Notes under the pieces: model-generated | Seen by the model: only the letters and a program-made list of their open reading frames with translations | What the model was told of the DNA's origin: nothing | Databases searched by the model: none | Translations under genes and position numbers: made by a program | Assembly: GCA_032718475.1 (NCBI GenBank) | Contig: JAUCBJ010006421.1 | Coordinates: forward strand, 1 to 35,725 | Direction: 5' to 3' | From: Nemertoderma westbladi | Taxonomy: Eukaryota; Xenacoelomorpha; Nemertodermatida; Nemertodermatidae | DNA length: 35,725 nucleotides | In this document: positions 31,674 through 35,725 of the stretch, piece by piece | Layout of the letters: each line of letters opens with the position of its first letter | Numbering within the stretch: the first letter of the stretch is position 1

Positions 31674-32362
31674 CAGTACAGGCCACCAGAAAAAGCAGAT
31701 TTCATCCAATGTGGTCACATGTGAACACATTTGTTCAAGTCATCTGATTGGCAGGTTATGGCGAGTTATCTTCTAGATCACACAGCAGGAGGCTAACTTG
31801 CTGGGACCGACAAAGGCTTTGTGTGCGGTGCGCCTGTATGTCTGATAGCAGGTAGATGAGAGAGCCTCCAGGGCGTAACATTGCGTTGCGGACATGGGCT
31901 GTATTGGTAGAGAAGAAACTACATACAAGACCACATGGAGGTTCATGGAGTGTATGGGAGTGGATGGGTATATGGATGGAGGAGCCTAGACCATTGAATA
32001 ATTAATTTAGTGCAGGGAGATCTCGCGCCATTAGTCTGACACCGAGAGGGCATAGAGAAACACCAGAAGATGCCTTAACATCACTAACTATAGGCCTGCC
32101 TACTAGACACTATTAACCGTACACTATAAATTATCGCATTTCCAGCTGCAGTGAGTGACAGTTCGCGGCAAACTACAAAGAGTTTTCAGATTACTAAGCG
32201 TTTCAAAGGTATTCAATTGTATCCTTTGGCGAAAAAAATTTGGTTGTTGCCAATTCAATTATGTTCAATTGTCCAGTTCAACAACATTACATTACACTGG
32301 TACACATTTGATAAAATGTGTTCACAATTGTACAAATCTGCGTTTTCTGGTGGCCTCTACTG
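31674..32362. mobile_element. Tc1/mariner-like MITE, 689 bp
   Basis: The ends are CAGTACAGGCCACCAGAAAA and the reverse complement of CAGTAGAGGCCACCAGAAAA, followed by a shared GCAGATTT. That gives 27 of 29 matching terminal bases. Similarity continues around GTGAACACATTT further in. The element is flanked by TA at 31672-31673 and 32363-32364, the target duplication expected of the Tc1/mariner superfamily. No transposase is present, so it is non-autonomous. Confidence 0.85.
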
Positions 32363-32364
32363 TA

Positions 32365-32831
32365 AATAAAACAAAGTAAAAACTTTTAAACTAAAACCAT
32401 TATAAATGAATAATTGTGATTAAAGTAAGAGATTATATAGCATATTTTCAAAATAAAACCCATAGGGAACAATGAATGGTGAATTGTAATGCTATAAAAA
32501 ATAAAATAAAAAAAGAAACGCGGCACCAACGATGTGTAAAACCCTTCAATATAATACACACATAAATTAAATACATGCAATACAATAGGTATAACTCATA
32601 AATTGATAACATGGCAACGCAGCTTCAAGGTTGGTTGGTTGATGGAAATACGTGTACAATTGATTGTTGGGAATGAAATAGGAGGAATCATTGAGTTGTA
32701 ATCAATAACCGCAAAAAAGTTCAGTATAATAGATAGCGCAGTACAGCGTAGTGTAGTGTATACGCGGTGTGTGTGCGAGTGTGACAGATGGAATGACATG
32801 TTGCCATGCATAGAACTACACTGTAGCTTTA
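32365..32831. other. Gene-free AT-rich stretch
   Basis: This is where the N-terminal part of the interrupted virion gene would be expected on the minus strand, but nothing recognisable was seen. Confidence 0.35.
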
Positions 32832-33129
32832 TATAGTTTGCTTAGTATGTGTAATATAATAATAATAATAATACTATAAGAGGGGGCAACGACCAGAAGG
32901 ATGATACGATACAAAGTGATACAATGAGTAACTGCAGCGGGAATGCAACCGCAACACGACGTGGCTATGCGTAGTTGATTATCGATCGTCGATTCTTTCA
33001 AGTATATGATGCGAGTAGCAGATGGTCGTCGTAGAGTGAAATTGAGTGAATTTCAATAGTCCTCCCTACAGGATTCCCGTTGAAAAGCATAGGGAGGACA
33101 TTAGCCAGGATACATATTCTTCTACTACT
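32832..33129 (-). repeat. 300-bp interspersed repeat, copy 2 (inverted relative to 20533-20842)
   Basis: It has the same boundaries as copy 1 in reverse orientation (TATAGTTTGC... to ...TCTACTACT). It carries the same GTCCTCCCTA hairpin and a shorter (ATA)n tract. Conserved across most of its length by eye. Confidence 0.8.
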
Positions 33130-33481
33130 CACGTTGGTCTACAGTACAGTGCAGTATGTACTGTATATCATATCCGATCTTCCATGGCTACCCTATCCTT
33201 TGTATTGGTTGCCAGAAAAGCAGATATTTACTTCTCCACCAGTGCCCACTGAGTCTTAATCTGCATTCACAGTGTGATTGATCAGGTGGTATTGTACCAT
33301 AAAGCTCGGCGTGTAATAAGGACATAGGTAGGCCTAGAAAAGAACTAATAATAATAATTTATATTGCTTGTAAAAAAAATATATTCTGAAACAAGTATGT
33401 AGGAACACAATATTTATAGTGTGTAGTACAAGAATAGATTAAAGGTAGCCTATACGAGTGGTTTACAGTAAGTGGACCTAC
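33130..33481. other. Gene-free stretch
   Basis: No recognised feature. It would be intron if the exon at 33482-33735 is real. Confidence 0.35.
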
Positions 33482-33735
33482 GGCAATAAACCTTTCCGCA
33501 GCATCATTAACAGCCCAATATTCCTTGCAGGACAGGAATGTGAGCTCCTCTTGGAGTTTCCGTTTCTTGGCTAATCTCGTCATGGGCCGATTAATCTTCC
33601 CCGATCGACGGACCTGCTGATCTATTAATCCTTTCAGTATCTGGGAATCGCTTATCGAGAAGACAATTAAACCCAAAGTCAAATTATTCTCTTTGCCAAA
33701 TCGGTTGCTAAGAGTTAAATGTTCCGGTATTTTCT
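33482..33735 (-). CDS. Candidate host-gene exon (84 codons)
   Basis: A minus-strand frame is open across 254 nt. A good acceptor tract, TTTTATATTTCATTTAG, precedes 33735, and a plausible donor, GCC|GTAGGT, follows 33482. The frame enters in phase 1 and leaves in phase 0, compatible with joining the EF-hand exon at 20436 (phase 0). It encodes KIPEHLTLSNRFGKENN near the start, a basic helix-like stretch (RPMTRLAKKRKLQEEL), and ends CKEYWAVNDAAERFIA. I recognise no domain. Codon use looks gene-like compared with the AT-rich surroundings. Whether it belongs to the EF-hand gene, to another gene, or is an old fragment cannot be settled here. Confidence 0.45.
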
Positions 33736-33739
33736 CTAA

Positions 33740-34430
33740 ATGAAATATAAAATGTGTATCAATAGTATTATTATTACCGTATATGTTATCTTGTGTCTAC
33801 TATTTGACTACAGTAGTATAGGCAAACTTTGCATGATAAAATGTTATATTATAATTAGCACCTGCTTTGATTTTAGTATTAATAGCTAATACTGGTTTCT
33901 ACCATTCAATACCATAGCTTAGGTCTATGTAACTGTATAGCACAGTCTTATAGTCTGTATAGCACAGCTTATCATACGAATACCACTATCTCAACCTCGT
34001 GTCTGTTTATCATTCAGTCGGTCTGTCTGAATATGTAAGACTAACTTTTGAAAGCTAATTTCTCAGCAACCCTCCGCTTCCTTAAACTAAAACTTAGTAG
34101 GGCTGATCTATGAAATTGGTTTAGAAAGCTTTACATACATACAGATATTGTTTTGCACTAACTTGAGCAAGTTCGAAACAAGTTCAATTTGATCTGGAGT
34201 CAAAAGTTCGAGAGGTATTTGCCCATATCGTATTGGAACATTTTCTCTAATATGCCCATACAAAATTTGGTTGAAAATGTTTAAAATCTTCAAAAGTTAT
34301 TTACAAATGAATTTTTCATTACAGACGGACAGACAGACATATATACAGATAGCTCAATTTACATTTTGCCCTATTTACTAATGATAATTTTCCACTAATT
34401 TCTAAACTCGCCCCGATAGCGTGGCTTGCC
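33740..34430. other. Gene-free stretch
   Basis: Short duplications (TGTATAGCACAG near 33938 and 33957) and AT-rich DNA. A 61-codon minus-strand frame at 34108-34293 has no recognisable features. Confidence 0.35.
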
Positions 34431-35295
34431 ACACAGTAGAACACAGCCTGCCTCTTTATGGTGACGGCAATCGGTCTGCAGTTCTCCAGTCTGCCTCTAG
34501 AGCGATAAATGTCTGAAAGATCCATTTCGTTGATCTTAATCTGCTTAGCTGAATCTTAATATGTACAAGGCTACAGTAGACTATAAGCTGCGTCTTTGTG
34601 AGGAAGTTGATCGGTCAGCAGTTCTCCAGTCTGCCGCTAGAGAGCGAAATGTGTGAAAGTGAAAACCTTTCCCCGTTGCCTTGATTTTATCCGATTAAGA
34701 TAAAACTTTGCATATACTGTATTCCGTATTTAGCTAAAAGACAAATTTAATTGGATGGAATGGATGGATGGATGGATAGGATATTGAGCTTAACATGTTA
34801 AGATCTAATATATTCTTAATTATCTCGAGAATTAATTAATTAATTAACGGGTAACTTTCCTATTCCATGGCCAATATACATATAAACCACCAAACAAAAT
34901 TGTGTAACGATCCACCGCAGCATTTAGGCGGAGATAGAGATAGAAGCTACGATATACATAGATAGCCCGTTCACAATTGTATTATAGATATATAAAATCT
35001 GACTGCTTCTATGTGCGAAGCTGCTCCATCTACAGTACACTTATAAAGTAAGCCGATAGAAAAGGTTGAGATGCTGAAAGTAAAACCTTATCCATTTCGT
35101 TATTTGATATCCGTTTATGCTAAAACTTGCTAGATACATACATACATGTTACACCATCTAAAAAGCTGCGTATTTTGTGACAACGCTAATCCGTCGGCAG
35201 TTCTCAGGTCTACCGCTAGTGGGCTGAAATGAAAACAATTTAGAGATATCTGAAATGAAACCTTTCACTGAATTCGTATAATTGTTTATAATCCT
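34430..35295. repeat. Diverged copies of an interspersed repeat (GCAGTTCTCCAGTCTGCC module)
   Basis: GCAGTTCTCCAGTCTGCC occurs at 34478 and 34618, with a variant at 35197. Each is followed by a GCTAGAG.G..AAATG.GTGAAA-like segment, and two of them by CCNTTTC...GTT. A fourth partial copy lies near 35010-35125. Copies are strongly diverged and unevenly spaced, so this is an old family rather than a live tandem array. A short GGATGGATGGAT run lies at about 34760-34775. Confidence 0.65.
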
Positions 35296-35465
35296 TTCTT
35301 CCTGACCAGACGCGGTAGACTGTATTACTGTTATTAATAAATATTAATACGAAGCAAAATTGTTTGTAACTCTGCAGACTGCACCTAAATTAGAAAGGGA
35401 TAAATTCTTTATAGATTTTTTTTCGGTGTGTGATAATGCTTTATAAAGGCAGGTGTGCGGCAGTT

Positions 35466-35725
35466 TAGTGTCCATACTGTACAGTGTTAGACCGGGTAGG
35501 TACTATGTGTTTCTGTTCCAGGTGTGGGGTTAGGCCCGGTAGGTAATATGTGTTCCTGTTCCGGGTGCGTTTTTAGGCCGGGTAGGTACTGTGTTCCTGT
35601 TCTGGGTACTGTACAGTGTTAGACCGGGTAGGTACTATGTGTTCCTGTTCCGGGTGCGTTTTTAGGCCGGGTAGGTACTGTGTTCCTGTTCTGGGTACTG
35701 TACAGTGTTAGACCAGGTAGGTACT
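35466..35725 (+). repeat. Minisatellite with 89-bp higher-order unit, runs off the window end
   Basis: GTACTGTACAGTGTTAGACC recurs with its TACTGTACAG word at 35475, 35607 and 35696, so spacings of 132 and 89 bp (89 plus one 43-bp subunit). Each 89-bp unit contains two related subunits built on GGTAGGTACT.TGTGTTCCTGTTC.GGGT. The last two units are almost identical, which suggests recent copy change or array continuation beyond the window. Confidence 0.9.

Noticed and set aside
34319-34525. 68-codon minus-strand open frame
   Set aside because: It falls in the GCAGTTCTCCAGTCTGCC interspersed repeat; the repeat explains it.

Overview
This window looks like nuclear DNA from an animal, most likely a marine invertebrate. 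The evidence is short exons with splice sites in long introns, and transposon families typical of metazoans: BEL/Pao, RTE, hAT, Tc1/mariner-like, MULE and a Polinton/adintovirus-like gene cassette. The octamer TAGGCCTA is strongly over-represented and may be a lineage signature, but I cannot name a species. There is no operon structure, and I recognised no tRNA, rRNA or CRISPR array. Most of the DNA is AT-rich and repeat-derived, broken by long poly(G)/poly(C) runs.

Positions 1-10.4 kb hold degenerate repeats and several non-autonomous DNA transposons. These are a 1.7 kb element with 15-bp inverted ends (855-2549), a 126-bp hairpin (3257-3382), a hAT-like MITE inserted into a 127-bp tandem repeat (3531-4110), and a long-inverted-repeat element whose arms carry X-box and TTCTAGAA palindromes (4985-5640). 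A decayed MULE transposase lies at about 7060-8110 on the minus strand.

Positions 10.4-20.5 kb hold the 3' end of a host gene on the minus strand. Its exons are 20436-20230 (EF-hand), 11812-11668 and 10954-10830 (stop), and the splice phases agree. The intron between the first two contains a complete LTR-to-LTR BEL/Pao insertion (11962-19933) with TG...CA ends, an ATCAT target duplication and a polypurine tract. This element carries gag, CCHC and aspartic-protease sequence but no recognisable reverse transcriptase or integrase of its own. It is itself interrupted by an RTE-type non-LTR fragment and carries an extra 3' open region of unknown function. A further likely exon (33735-33482) may belong to the same or another minus-strand gene.

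Positions 20.5-33.1 kb are bracketed by inverted copies of a 300-bp repeat. Inside, in order, are a second decayed BEL/Pao gag (about 22181-26191, plus strand), a second RTE fragment (26192-27181, plus strand), and a minus-strand cluster of broken capsid-type and adenain-like protease genes from a Polinton/adintovirus-like element (27533-31671). A 689-bp Tc1/mariner-like MITE (31674-32362) cuts off that cluster. Positions 33.1-35.7 kb hold the candidate exon, dispersed repeats and an 89-bp minisatellite running off the window end.

Apart from the EF-hand gene and possibly the 33.5 kb exon, everything coding is transposon- or virus-derived and decayed. No description here restores any of those proteins.
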